Position numbers and translations under genes: made by a program. Of a DNA stretch of 64,000 nucleotides, positions 18,068 through 26,325 are shown piece after piece (within the stretch, counting starts at the first letter, position 1; each line of letters opens with the position of its first letter). The notes below the pieces were generated by a model. That model was not told the DNA's origin. It did no database searches and saw only the letters and a program-made list of their open reading frames with translations. Source of the DNA: Halobacterium wangiae (lineage in GTDB: Archaea; Halobacteriota; Halobacteria; Halobacteriales; Halobacteriaceae). The stretch is taken from NCBI RefSeq assembly GCF_021249345.1, contig NZ_CP089588.1:930001-994000 (forward strand), written 5' to 3'.

Positions 18068-18143
18068 GCGCGGCACCCAGACGCCGGCCGAACGAATCCC
18101 ACCCCGAACGCCTTTTGTCGCCACGTCACTGACTTTGCTATCA

Positions 18144-19946
18144 ATGGACATCTGGACGGTACTGCTCGTCGCACTCGTCGTCTACTGGGCGGGCGTGGCG
18201 TGGGCCCGCAGTTCCGGGCTGTTGCCGTCGTGGGTCTCCGCGACGGGACCGATTCTGACACTCCACACGAAGCGCGGGAAGCGGTTCCTCGACTGGGCGT
18301 CGACGCCGAAGCGCGCCTGGCGCGCGTGGGGGAACTTCGGCCTCGGTATCACCGCCGTCGTGCTCGTGAGCGTGCTGTTCGTGCTCGTGCTCTCGGCGGT
18401 GTCTACGCTCGCGAACCCGCCGGAGCCCTCCGCCGTGAACGAGCCACAGAACACGCTCATCATCCCCGGCCTCAACGACTTCCTGCCGGCCGCTGTCGCC
18501 CCCGAGATCGTGCTCGGCCTGTTCGTCGGCATGGTCGTCCACGAGTTCGGTCACGGGCTGATGTCCCGCGTCGAGGACATCGAGGTCGAGTCGATGGGCG
18601 CCGTGATGCTGGCCATCCTCCCCATCGGCGCGTTCGTCGAACCCGACCAGGAGAGCCAGAAGGAGAAGTCCCGCGGTGCGCAAGCGCGCATGTTCGCGGC
18701 GGGCGTGACGAACAACTTCCTCGTCGTCGTACTCGCGTTCGGCCTGCTGTTCGGGCCGGTCGCGGGCGCAATCGCGGTCGCGGACGGCGGCCTGGTGGGC
18801 GCCGTTTACGACGACTCCGCGGCCGCCGAAGCTGGCATCTCGGACGGCGACCGCATCGTCGCAGTCGGCGGCGAAGAGGTGGAGAACAACACCGAGTTCG
18901 AGCGCGCGCTCGAGGAGACAGACGAGCGGTCCGTATCGGTGAGACTGGCGAACGGCGACCAGCGGGACGTGGACCGCCGGCTACTGGTCGTCGGGAACTC
19001 CTCGACGTCGCCGCTGGCCGCCATCGAGACGGGCGACACGATAGCCGCGGTCAACGGCACGGAGGTCCGCACGGAGACCGAACTGCGTGACGCACTCGAG
19101 AACGCGACTGTCGCGACGTTCACGACCGAGGGTGGGAAGACGGTGACCGGTCCCGCGGGCGCGTTCGTGACCGTCGCTCCGGACAGCCCCGCGTCGGACA
19201 GCGGGCTCCCCGCCGAGGAGACCGCAGTCATCGTCTCCGTCGACGACGAGCGCGTGACCGGCCGCGAGGACCTCCAGGAGGTCCTCGACGGGCGCGCGCC
19301 CGGCGAGACCGTCGGCGTGGTCGCGTACATCGACGGCGAGCGCCAGACGTACGACGTCGAACTCGGGACCCAGCCCGACGGGTCGAGCTACCTCGGCGTG
19401 GGCATCGCGCCCGGCGTCAGCGGCGTCACCGTCTCCGGGTTCGGTGCGAACCTCTATCCCGCCGAGCAGTTCCACACGATGGTCTCCGGCGACGCCACCG
19501 GGTCGGCTTACCTCTCGGCGGTGTTCGGCTCCGGCGGCGGCGCCATCGTGGGCTTCCTGCAGGCCATCGTCGGCGGCCTCTACCTCCCGCTCATCGGACT
19601 GCTCGACCCGTCCATCGGCTTCAACTTCCCCGGGTTCGCGGGCGTGAACACGAACTTCTTCGTCGTCGAGGGGGCACTCGGCGCGCTCCCCGCCGGCGTC
19701 GTCTTCGTGTTCGCCAACGTCCTGCTGTGGACCGCGTGGATCAACCTCAACCTCGGGTTCTTCAACTGCATCCCCGCGTTCCCGCTGGACGGTGGTCACC
19801 TCCTGCGGACCGGCGCGGAGGCCGTCACCTCGCGGCTCCCAGTGGACAACCGGCGGGCGTTCACCCGCGCCATCACGACGAGCATCGGGCTGCTGATGCT
19901 CGCGAGTCTGGTGTTGATGCTGTTCGGGCCGGAACTGCTGAACTAG
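18144..19946 (+). CDS. Site-2 protease family (M50) with PDZ domains
   Basis: A 600-residue intramembrane metalloprotease resembling archaeal S2P homologues. The zinc motif HEFGH is at 133-137, and the distal ligand motif is FPLDGGHLLR near residue 545. Between them are an extracytoplasmic region with two or three PDZ-like repeats (about 215-430; for example ISDGDRIVAVGGEEV and IETGDTIAAVNGTEV). The architecture suggests regulated cleavage of membrane proteins after sensing outside the membrane. I chose the ATG at 18144 over a TTG three codons earlier; CCTTTTGTC near 18111-18118 may be the promoter box. No partner such as an anti-sigma-like factor is nearby. Confidence 0.9.
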   Translation: MDIWTVLLVALVVYWAGVAWARSSGLLPSWVSATGPILTLHTKRGKRFLDWASTPKRAWRAWGNFGLGITAVVLVSVLFVLVLSAVSTLANPPEPSAVNEPQNTLIIPGLNDFLPAAVAPEIVLGLFVGMVVHEFGHGLMSRVEDIEVESMGAVMLAILPIGAFVEPDQESQKEKSRGAQARMFAAGVTNNFLVVVLAFGLLFGPVAGAIAVADGGLVGAVYDDSAAAEAGISDGDRIVAVGGEEVENNTEFERALEETDERSVSVRLANGDQRDVDRRLLVVGNSSTSPLAAIETGDTIAAVNGTEVRTETELRDALENATVATFTTEGGKTVTGPAGAFVTVAPDSPASDSGLPAEETAVIVSVDDERVTGREDLQEVLDGRAPGETVGVVAYIDGERQTYDVELGTQPDGSSYLGVGIAPGVSGVTVSGFGANLYPAEQFHTMVSGDATGSAYLSAVFGSGGGAIVGFLQAIVGGLYLPLIGLLDPSIGFNFPGFAGVNTNFFVVEGALGALPAGVVFVFANVLLWTAWINLNLGFFNCIPAFPLDGGHLLRTGAEAVTSRLPVDNRRAFTRAITTSIGLLMLASLVLMLFGPELLN

Positions 19947-20085
19947 CGGTAGTTGCCAGCGTCGTTCCTTCTTCGACCCGGGATGGGTTGTTCAGGAGGT
20001 GGTGAATTCAGCGAGTGTCCGCTGGTAGTGAATCCGCAACCAACGTGCGACCAACCACTTTCGGAGAGCAGCCGTACGGTTTCGT

Positions 20086-20364
20086 ATGGACCGTTCGGAC
20101 TCCTACCGGCGCGAGGTCACCGCGAAGGTCGAATCCGGCTGGCAGATCGAGGAGGACACCCGGGACCGGGTCACGCTCGTGCGGCGTGACTTCGGAAATC
20201 CGGGCGTCCACCTCGTCATCGCCATCTTCACCATCTGGTGGGCGATGGGCGTCCCGAACCTGCTGTACGCCGCCTACCGGTACTTCACCCGCAGCCAGCG
20301 CACCATCGTCTGGAAGAACCGAGCCGAAGCCGACGTCGACGAGCAGTCCACGACCGCAGAATAG
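20086..20364 (+). CDS. Small hypothetical membrane protein
   Basis: A 92-residue protein with a charged N-terminal half (about 1-38), one or two hydrophobic segments (about 42-68, LVIAIFTIWWAMGVPNLLYAA split by a proline) and an acidic tail. The N-terminal EVTAKVESGWQIEEDTRDRVTLVRRDFG is a compact pattern seen in haloarchaeal proteins of unknown role. A TATA-like ACTTTC lies about 26 nt upstream of the ATG. Function unknown. Confidence 0.6.
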   Translation: MDRSDSYRREVTAKVESGWQIEEDTRDRVTLVRRDFGNPGVHLVIAIFTIWWAMGVPNLLYAAYRYFTRSQRTIVWKNRAEADVDEQSTTAE

Positions 20365-20516
20365 GACGGTATCGACGACGCTACAACCGTGTTCCAGACG
20401 GCGAGACGGGTTACACTCGCGTCGGTCTTACTACCCGCTACTGCATCTGCTCCCCGTATCGAACAGTCGTGTCCGGGGCGCTCTGCGTACTGAGCCGTGC
20501 TGGCACCTGCCGGGAG

Positions 20517-21038
20517 TTATTCGGAGAGGCCCATCCGCTCGGCGAACTCCTCGGGGGTGTCCTCGACCCGCTCGAACTCCTCGAAGTAGTACTCGTGGTG
20601 CCGGATGAGTTGTTCGACGATCCACGCCGAGAACGCCTCGTCGAAGCGCCACCCCTCGCCCGGTTCCGGGTTCGATATCTCGAAGCGCTCGTCGGTGCCG
20701 AGCACGGCGAACATGTGGTAGAACCCGAGGATGACATCGATGAAGTCGTCGCCCGTGTCGCCGACCTCGTCGCGCTTGTCCGCGAGTTCCGCGCGGCCCT
20801 CGTCGGTGATCTCGAAGTACTTCCGGTCGGGTTCGTCCTCCCGCTCGATCCGCTCGGCGTACCCCTCCTCCTCGAACTTGTAGAGGATGGGGTAGACGGA
20901 GCCGTAGGAGGGCTCCCAGTGGCCGCCGCTGAGCGACTCGATCTCCTTGAGAATCTCGTAGCCGTAGCGGGGCTGTTCGTCCAGCAGTTCGAGGACGAGG
21001 TAGGAGACGAGTCCCTTCGGCGGACCGCTCTTTCGCAT
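20517..21038 (-). CDS. PadR family transcriptional regulator
   Basis: A 173-residue regulator. The N-terminal winged helix (about 8-90) has the PadR pattern LVLELLDEQPRYGYEILKEI, then SYGSVYPILYKFEEEGY and the wing KYFEITDEGRAEL. The C-terminal part (about 95-173) is a longer helical dimerisation region. PadR proteins usually repress an adjacent transporter or detoxification gene, but here the neighbours are a small membrane protein and a DUF5694 protein, so the target is not evident. The box CTTTCC lies about 30 nt upstream of the ATG. Confidence 0.88.
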   Translation of the reverse strand: MRKSGPPKGLVSYLVLELLDEQPRYGYEILKEIESLSGGHWEPSYGSVYPILYKFEEEGYAERIEREDEPDRKYFEITDEGRAELADKRDEVGDTGDDFIDVILGFYHMFAVLGTDERFEISNPEPGEGWRFDEAFSAWIVEQLIRHHEYYFEEFERVEDTPEEFAERMGLSE

Positions 21039-21090
21039 CTGCCCCCACGTTCCGCGGGTCGGCGGGAAAGCGTTTCGGTCGCGGTGGCCC

Positions 21091-21984
21091 TCAGGAGAGG
21101 GACGGAAGCGGGTTCACCGGGCAGAACTGGGGCGTCTCGTCGAGCAGGTGGCGGAGCACCCGGACGTGGCCGCTGCCGACGACCAGCAGGATTCGCTCCT
21201 CGTCGCCGGTCTCCTGGGCGTCGGCGTCGACGGCCCGCCACAGGTTGTGGACCATCTTCAGGTTGCGCTCGTACCACGTGCCCAGCGCCGCCGGCCCGCC
21301 GAAGTTCTCGCCCTCCCCGTACGGCACGTACATCCCGAACATCCCGGCGTGGTTCTTCAGGAGTTCCCGCTCGCGGTTCAGCATGCGGTGGTAGTCGGGA
21401 ATTGTCGACGAGGCGAGGCGTTCGTCGCGGGTTCGCTGGAGTGAATCGGTGTCGAGACGCGGCACGTCGACCTTCCGCTCCGGTTCGTAGCCCCGCTCGG
21501 CTAGTTCCGCCGTGGCGTCGTTGCCCATCATTGCGGGACAGTCGATGGGGGCGACGCGTTCGTGACCGAGACGGTCGGCGAGTCGGAACCCGATCTGGAC
21601 GACCTCGCTACGGCACTCGGTCGCGGCGTCGTCGCGCATCCCGTGAGTCGACTCGAACTCGTGTTCGGTGTCGTAGTCGTACGCGCCGGAGCGATACCGC
21701 TGGTAGACGTCGTTCAGGTCGGCGGCGCGGTCCCACGGGCGCTCCACGGCGACGCGGTCGGCCTTCCAGCGTTCGAGGCGGTCGGCGAGGTCGCGGAGTT
21801 CACCCTGCCTGTCCTCGCCGAGGACGTCGTCAGCGTCGACGTTCACCTCGTCGAGACCGGGGTTGTCCATGTGGTAGGTGCCGAGCAGGAGCACGCGGAC
21901 CTGGCCCGGCCGGGGTGCGGGCCAGAACGCGTCGTCGACCGTCTCCTCGACCCGTCCGTTCGCCGACTGTGCGGAGTCTGGCAT
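21091..21984 (-). CDS. DUF5694 protein, TraB/GumN-like
   Basis: A 297-residue protein resembling DUF5694, part of the wider TraB/GumN (ChaN-like) group, some of which act as metal-dependent peptidases. Key segments are LLLGTYHMDNPG near 32-43, RVAVERPW, and the C-terminal VVGSGHVRVLRHLL, in which two histidines (the GTYH and GSGH positions) match the pair of conserved histidines of the group. No signal peptide or membrane helix is visible. Substrate and physiological role are unknown. A box-like GTTTTGT lies about 29 nt before the ATG. Confidence 0.75.
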   Translation of the reverse strand: MPDSAQSANGRVEETVDDAFWPAPRPGQVRVLLLGTYHMDNPGLDEVNVDADDVLGEDRQGELRDLADRLERWKADRVAVERPWDRAADLNDVYQRYRSGAYDYDTEHEFESTHGMRDDAATECRSEVVQIGFRLADRLGHERVAPIDCPAMMGNDATAELAERGYEPERKVDVPRLDTDSLQRTRDERLASSTIPDYHRMLNRERELLKNHAGMFGMYVPYGEGENFGGPAALGTWYERNLKMVHNLWRAVDADAQETGDEERILLVVGSGHVRVLRHLLDETPQFCPVNPLPSLS

Positions 21985-22105
21985 CGGACACAGTGACGGC
22001 CGGGGGTGACAAAACAGCTCGTAGAACCGCGTTTCTATACGCCACCTGTCACGTACTCGCGCTCGTTTGGGAAAACCCTTCTACGCGGGTTCCGAAAGCC
22101 GAGAC

Positions 22106-23629
22106 ATGGTAGACGCGCCGCAGACCGAGGAGGGCTGGTTCGCGCTCCACGACTTCCGCACCGTGGACTGGGACGCGTGGCGGGAGGCCCCCGAGCGCGA
22201 CCGCGAGGGCGCCCTCGACGAGGCCGAATCGTTCCTGCAGCACCGGGAATCGCTGGCTCGTGCGGACGAAGGAGACTCCGCCGTCTTCTCCATCACCGGC
22301 CACAAGGCCGACCTGCTGTTCGTCCACTTCCGGGAGTCCCTGGACGAACTCGACCGCATCGAGCGCACCTTCGAGCAGACGGCGTTCGCGGGGTACACCG
22401 AGCAGCCGTACTCCTACGTCTCCGTCACCGAGATATCGGGCTACACCTCCCCGGAGTACTTCGAGGACCCCGACAGCGTCGACGCGGGTCTGCGCCGCTA
22501 CATGGAGGGGAAGCTCACCCCCGAGATTCCCGCGGACACGTACGTCTCGTTCTACCCGATGAGCAAGCGCCGCCAGCCCGAACAGAACTGGTACGACCTC
22601 TCGATGGACGATCGCGCCGACCTGATGGCGGGCCACGGCGAGGTCGGCAAGCAGTACGCCGGGAAGATCAACCAGGTCATCGCCTCCAGCGTCGGCCTCG
22701 ACGACTGGGAGTGGGGGGTCACGCTGTTCGCCGACGACCTCACGGACGTCAAGGACATCGTCTACGAGATGCGCTTCGACGAGGCGTCCTCGAAGTACGG
22801 CGAGTTCGGCGAGTTCTACGTCGGCCGCCGGTTCCCGCCCGCCGACCTCCAGGCGTACATGGCCGGCGAGACGGTCCCGACCGGCGACGCCGAGACCGAC
22901 GTTCCACACGGCAGGATGCGGGAGGCACACCACCACGGCGACACCGGCCACCACCACGATGAGGGACACGGTCACCACGGTAGCGACGGCAGCCACCACG
23001 ACCACGGGGGCGGCGACGGTGACGGTGACGAGGAGGGCGACGACCAGGACCTCCGCGGTGAGCTCGAGGAGCTGAACATCTACGCCGGCCAGCCCCACGG
23101 CGAGGACGTCCACGCCACGGTCCTCTACTCCGAGGCGGACGTCGACGACCTCTTCGAGGAGGTCGAGGGGCTCCGCGGGAACTTCGACCACTACGGCACG
23201 CACGTCAAGACCGCGGTGTACGAGGGGCGGGCGACCGACCGCTCGGCGGTCGTCTCCATCTGGGAGACGGCGAGCGCCGCGGACACTGCCGCCGGCTTCC
23301 TCTCGGAGCTCCCGGAGGTCGTCTCGCGCGCGGGCGAGGAGTCCGGCTTCGGCACGATGGGGATGTTCTACGAGACCAAGCCCGAACACACCGCGGACTT
23401 CGTCGAGAAGTTCGACACGGTCGCCGACGTCCTCGCCGACATGGACGGCCACCACGAGACCGACCTCATGGTGAACGTCGAGGACGAGAACGACATGTTC
23501 ATCGCGAGCCAGTGGGCGTCGAGAGAGGACGCCATGGCGTTCTTCTGCCGCTCCGACGCGTTCAGCGACACGGTCGACTGGGGCCGTGACGTCCTCGCAG
23601 GACGGCCGCGACACGTCTTCCTCGCGTAG
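22106..23629 (+). CDS. pitA: PitA: chlorite dismutase-like heme protein fused to a monooxygenase-like domain
   Basis: A 507-residue haloarchaeal fusion. Residues of about 1-265 form a chlorite dismutase/HemQ-family domain; about 268-312 are a linker very rich in histidine, glycine and aspartate; about 315-507 form an antibiotic-biosynthesis-monooxygenase-like (ABM) region with two ferredoxin-like parts (HATVLYSEADVDDLFEEVEG and GMFYETKPEHTADFVEKFD). Related HemQ proteins act in heme formation and ABM proteins in heme breakdown, so a role in heme handling is plausible; for PitA this is inference. I chose the ATG at 22106 over an upstream TTG, with CTTCTA about 26 nt before it. A T-run and a long hairpin follow the stop codon. 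Confidence 0.88.
   Translation: MVDAPQTEEGWFALHDFRTVDWDAWREAPERDREGALDEAESFLQHRESLARADEGDSAVFSITGHKADLLFVHFRESLDELDRIERTFEQTAFAGYTEQPYSYVSVTEISGYTSPEYFEDPDSVDAGLRRYMEGKLTPEIPADTYVSFYPMSKRRQPEQNWYDLSMDDRADLMAGHGEVGKQYAGKINQVIASSVGLDDWEWGVTLFADDLTDVKDIVYEMRFDEASSKYGEFGEFYVGRRFPPADLQAYMAGETVPTGDAETDVPHGRMREAHHHGDTGHHHDEGHGHHGSDGSHHDHGGGDGDGDEEGDDQDLRGELEELNIYAGQPHGEDVHATVLYSEADVDDLFEEVEGLRGNFDHYGTHVKTAVYEGRATDRSAVVSIWETASAADTAAGFLSELPEVVSRAGEESGFGTMGMFYETKPEHTADFVEKFDTVADVLADMDGHHETDLMVNVEDENDMFIASQWASREDAMAFFCRSDAFSDTVDWGRDVLAGRPRHVFLA
22910..23045 (+). other. Histidine-rich linker coding region inside pitA
   Basis: Within about 45 codons the protein contains 14 histidines in HH and HHH clusters, then a Gly/Asp/Glu run, joining the heme-like domain to the monooxygenase-like domain. 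Such a linker could bind metal ions or heme, but this is not shown by the sequence. Confidence 0.7.
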
Positions 23630-23633
23630 GACC

Positions 23634-23690
23634 TTTTTACTGCGGGGGGTTTCCTCGGTCGCGACTTCGTCGCTCCTTGCGGGAACCCCC
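23634..23690 (+). terminator. Terminator region of pitA: T5 run and nested hairpin
   Basis: A T5 run (23634-23638) starts five bases after the pitA stop. It is followed by a nested hairpin: an outer 10-bp stem at 23645-23654/23681-23690 with one G-U pair and an inner perfect stem GCGAC/GTCGC at 23661-23665/23669-23673. Archaeal transcription ends at T-runs; the hairpin may protect the 3' end. Confidence 0.6.
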
Positions 23691-23696
23691 ACTTGC

Positions 23697-23714
23697 AAAA
23701 AGCTACGCTAAAAA
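23697..23714 (-). terminator. Double T-run terminator for the aldo-keto reductase gene
   Basis: On the minus strand this reads TTTTTAGCGTAGCTTTTT, two T5 runs about 90 bp downstream of the reductase stop. It faces the pitA terminator, so the convergent genes share a bidirectional termination zone. Confidence 0.55.
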
Positions 23715-23800
23715 CGTCCCGCGCTCACTCCGTTCGCGCGGAGAAACGCCTCGTTCGGGCTCTTCGAGCCGCTCACTCGGCGGATGCTTGCTCAGAAGAT

Positions 23801-24859
23801 TTAATCAGCGGACCCGAGCAGCCCCGCGTCCCGCAGGTCGTCGCCGTCGACGCTCGTGCGGTAGTCCTCCTCGGCCATCCCGTCGAAACGGTCGACGCCG
23901 AAGTTGTCGGCGTAGAGGTCGGCGACGCGCTCGCGCTCCTCGTCGCTGATAGCGGGCGTCTCGGGTGCGGCGGCCCACTCGTCGATGTCGTCCTTCGAGC
24001 GGAACGTCGGCGTCACGCTGGCGACCTCGTCGAAGCTGAGCAGCCACTGGATGGCGGCCTGGCCCAGCGTCCGTTCTCCATCCTGTTCGAGGAAGCGCAG
24101 CGCCTCGACTTTCTCCCAGCCCGTCTCGTACCACTCGTCCGGGCGGAAGCCGCGGTGGTCGCCCTCGCCGAGTTCCGTCTCGGGAGTCACCTGCTCGTTC
24201 AGGAGCCCCGAGGAGTGGGGGACGCGGGGGATGAGCGACGTGGCGGCGCCCGTCTCGCGGACCGTCTCCACGAAGTGGTTGTGGACGTCCTGTTCGAGGA
24301 GGTTGCCGACGTACTGCACGCCGTCGAACGCCTCCTCGATGGCGAAGTCGCCCTCCGCGAGCCAGCCGATCGAGGGACCGAGCGCGACGCCGATGGCCGC
24401 CGCGCGGCCGTCCTCGCGGAGTTCGTCGAACAGTTCGAGCACGTCCGGCGTCAGTTCGTCGACGTTCGGGTTGTGGAGCTGGAGGTAGTCCACGCTGTCG
24501 ACGCCGAGTCGGTCCATGCTATTCTCGACGGCCTCCCGGAGGTAGTCGATGTCCATCTCCTTCGGGAGTTCGCCGTGGCCCGCCTGCGGGTTGTTGTAGA
24601 AGTCGTAGCCGACCTTCGTCGCGACGGTCATCTCGTCTCCGCGCTCGGCCAGCACCTCCGCGAGCAGTTCCTCGCTGCGGCCGTGGCCGTAGACGTCGCC
24701 CGTGTCGAAGTACGTGATGCCCGCATCGAGGGCGTACTCGACCATCTCGAGCGCGTCGTCCTCGTCGCGGTCACCCCACCAGTCGGTGCCGACGACCCAC
24801 GCGCCGAAGCCGACCTCGCTGACCTCGACCCCGGAGTCCCCGAGTTCTCGGTGTTGCAT
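23801..24859 (-). CDS. Aldo/keto reductase
   Basis: A 352-residue NAD(P)H-dependent oxidoreductase with the AKR barrel. The catalytic tetrad is visible: Asp52, Tyr57 (FDTGDVYG), Lys82 (VATKVG) and His129 (LQLHNP). C-terminal ASVTPTFRSKDDIDEW corresponds to the cofactor-phosphate loop region. The family reduces aldehydes, ketones or sugars; the substrate here is unknown. A minus-strand GCTAAGTG lies about 27 nt before the ATG. It is divergent from the acyltransferase gene across a 438-bp spacer that holds two structured elements. Confidence 0.9.
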   Translation of the reverse strand: MQHRELGDSGVEVSEVGFGAWVVGTDWWGDRDEDDALEMVEYALDAGITYFDTGDVYGHGRSEELLAEVLAERGDEMTVATKVGYDFYNNPQAGHGELPKEMDIDYLREAVENSMDRLGVDSVDYLQLHNPNVDELTPDVLELFDELREDGRAAAIGVALGPSIGWLAEGDFAIEEAFDGVQYVGNLLEQDVHNHFVETVRETGAATSLIPRVPHSSGLLNEQVTPETELGEGDHRGFRPDEWYETGWEKVEALRFLEQDGERTLGQAAIQWLLSFDEVASVTPTFRSKDDIDEWAAAPETPAISDEERERVADLYADNFGVDRFDGMAEEDYRTSVDGDDLRDAGLLGSAD

Positions 24860-24949
24860 ACGCGGGGATTAGGGGGTCTGTCACTTAGCGAGTGCGGTTC
24901 CGGTGTCGGTGTCGTTCACGGGAGGAGTCGAGTCTGTGGGCTCTTCCCC

Positions 24950-25056
24950 GAAAGCCCCCGGCCGCTCGTGGGCCCGGGGCTCGCTGTGCTCCTCGCTCCC
25001 GCCGGTCGCTGCGGTGCTTACTTCGCCCGGGACCCGCCGACCGTCCGGCCCCTTTC
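24950..25056 (-). repeat. GAAAGGGGC/GGGGCTTTC structured element, copy 1 (inverted)
   Basis: Read on the minus strand, it begins GAAAGGGGC (25056 down to 25048) and ends GGGGCTTTC (24958 down to 24950). The end pairs GAAAG/CTTTC enclose a 4x4 internal loop, then a 10-bp stem (24959-24968 with 25038-25047) with 8 pairs. The centre carries GACCGGCGGGAG (24996-25007) and GAAGTAAGCACCGC. It forms a large palindrome with copy 2. Confidence 0.65.
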
Positions 25057-25099
25057 AGACCTCCCGTCGACCGGTTGGTCAACCGACTCGGGCGGGACT

Positions 25100-25197
25100 G
25101 AAAGGGGCGGCCAGCTACGGGAAGCACGCCGACGCAAGCACGCGACCAGCGGGAGCGCGCACAGCGAGGCGCGCGACCGTAGCTGGCCGGGGCTTTC
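25100..25197 (+). repeat. GAAAGGGGC/GGGGCTTTC structured element, copy 2
   Basis: GAAAG (25100-25104) pairs with CTTTC (25193-25197). GGGC (25105-25108) and GGGG (25189-25192) form a 4x4 internal loop. A perfect 12-bp stem follows, GGCCAGCTACGG at 25109-25120 with CCGTAGCTGGCC at 25177-25188. GACCAGCGGGAG is at 25144-25155. The stem differs from those of copies 1 and 3, but base pairing is kept. Confidence 0.7.
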
Positions 25198-25297
25198 GAG
25201 GTGTACGGCTCGGTACCACCAGCGGGGAATTCCACTAAAGGCGGGGGTTCCCGTCGGTACGGAAACCACTATCAGTGACGACGGCGCAGTACGACGC

Positions 25298-26209
25298 ATG
25301 ACCAAGCGACGCGTCTCGCTCCCGGACAGCGCGGAGGCCACGCTCCGCGGGTTCCTCGCGGACGTGGACAACCGGCTGTCGGCGGCGAGCGATCCGGACG
25401 GGCTCTCCGAGGCCGTCACGGAGGTTCTGGTGGACCTCAACGGCGACCGGGACGCCTACGAGGCGTGGCGGAACGACGAGAGCGTCTCGCCCGTCGAGGC
25501 GGCGCGGCTGTCGAACTACGACCCGCGGAACGCCACTCTCGAGTCGGAGTACTACGCCGAGAAGGACGAGGAGGCGTTCGCGCACTCGAAGCCCCTGCAG
25601 TGGCTCTGGCGGCAGTTCGACAACACGCCGCTGGCGGACAACGTGGAGTTCGCGTTCCGGTTCCGCCGGCTGCTCGCCGAGCACCTGTTCGCAGACGTCG
25701 GGGAGGACGTCCGCCTGTTCAGGGGGATCTCGATGACGTACGGCCACAACATCGAACTCGGGGACAACGTCGTGGTCCACGACGACGTCCACCTCGACGA
25801 CCGCGGCGAACTCGTCGTCGGCGACCGCGCGAGCATCAGCGACGGTGTCCACCTCTACACGCACGACCACGACGTCGTCGACCAGACCGAGGTGGACAAC
25901 TTCCGCACAGTCGTCGGCGACGACGCCCGCGTCACGCAGGGCGCGATGGTGCGGGCGGGCGTCCGCGTCGGAGACAACGCCATCGTCGGCGCGCGCTCGG
26001 TCGTGCAGGGCGACGTCCCCGACCACCACGTCGCGGTTGGGATGCCCGCGAAGAGCGTCAAGGTCAAGCCGGGCTGGGAGTCCGTCGCCGACCCGATCGA
26101 GGACGCCAACGTGCGCCGCACCGAGGAGCGGCGTCTCGACGCCGACGTCTCCGCGGACGTCGACACGTACGACGAGTTCCAGCGCGACCTCCAGCCACCG
26201 GACACGTGA
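25298..26209 (+). CDS. Acyltransferase with left-handed beta-helix (hexapeptide repeats)
   Basis: A 303-residue protein. Residues of about 130-265 show hexapeptide-repeat character with an isoleucine/valine at every sixth position (IELGDNVVVHDDVHLDDRG, then LVVGDRASISDGVHLY and RVGDNAIVGARSVVQGDV), the trimeric fold of LacA/CysE/WbbJ-type O-acetyltransferases. HDHDVV provides the usual catalytic histidine region. The N-terminal 120 residues are helical and haloarchaea-specific in appearance. Acceptor unknown; sugars or surface components are common for the family. A box-like CACTATCA lies about 27 nt before the ATG. Confidence 0.85.
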   Translation: MTKRRVSLPDSAEATLRGFLADVDNRLSAASDPDGLSEAVTEVLVDLNGDRDAYEAWRNDESVSPVEAARLSNYDPRNATLESEYYAEKDEEAFAHSKPLQWLWRQFDNTPLADNVEFAFRFRRLLAEHLFADVGEDVRLFRGISMTYGHNIELGDNVVVHDDVHLDDRGELVVGDRASISDGVHLYTHDHDVVDQTEVDNFRTVVGDDARVTQGAMVRAGVRVGDNAIVGARSVVQGDVPDHHVAVGMPAKSVKVKPGWESVADPIEDANVRRTEERRLDADVSADVDTYDEFQRDLQPPDT

Positions 26210-26325
26210 CCGGGCGCATCCCCGTCGAGTCCACCGCTCTCGCGGCCAGTTCCACCGACGCTAGCGGTGACAGCGTGGTCTCTGGCGGGCCAAGGCTGAA
26301 TAGGCTCGGCGTGGTAGTGAGACAC

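Larger units (their letters stand above)
24860..25297. other. 438-bp gene-free divergent spacer
   Basis: No credible gene is seen. The ends hold the promoter boxes of the divergent aldo-keto reductase (about 24883-24889) and acyltransferase (about 25267-25275) genes. The middle is occupied by two inverted copies of the structured element annotated separately. Confidence 0.65.

Noticed and set aside
18135-18143. TTG as the start of the PDZ-containing site-2 protease
   Set aside because: An ATG three codons later gives the better-conserved start and there is no ribosome-binding site favouring TTG.
20238-22112. A 624-codon plus-strand frame over the PadR and DUF5694 genes
   Set aside because: It spans several unrelated genes, shows no domain pattern, and its predicted protein becomes arginine-rich, typical of shadow frames here.
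22929-23045. Repeated CAC-rich DNA that could look like a tandem repeat or CRISPR-like array
   Set aside because: It is in frame and encodes the histidine-rich linker of PitA; there are no regular repeats and spacers.
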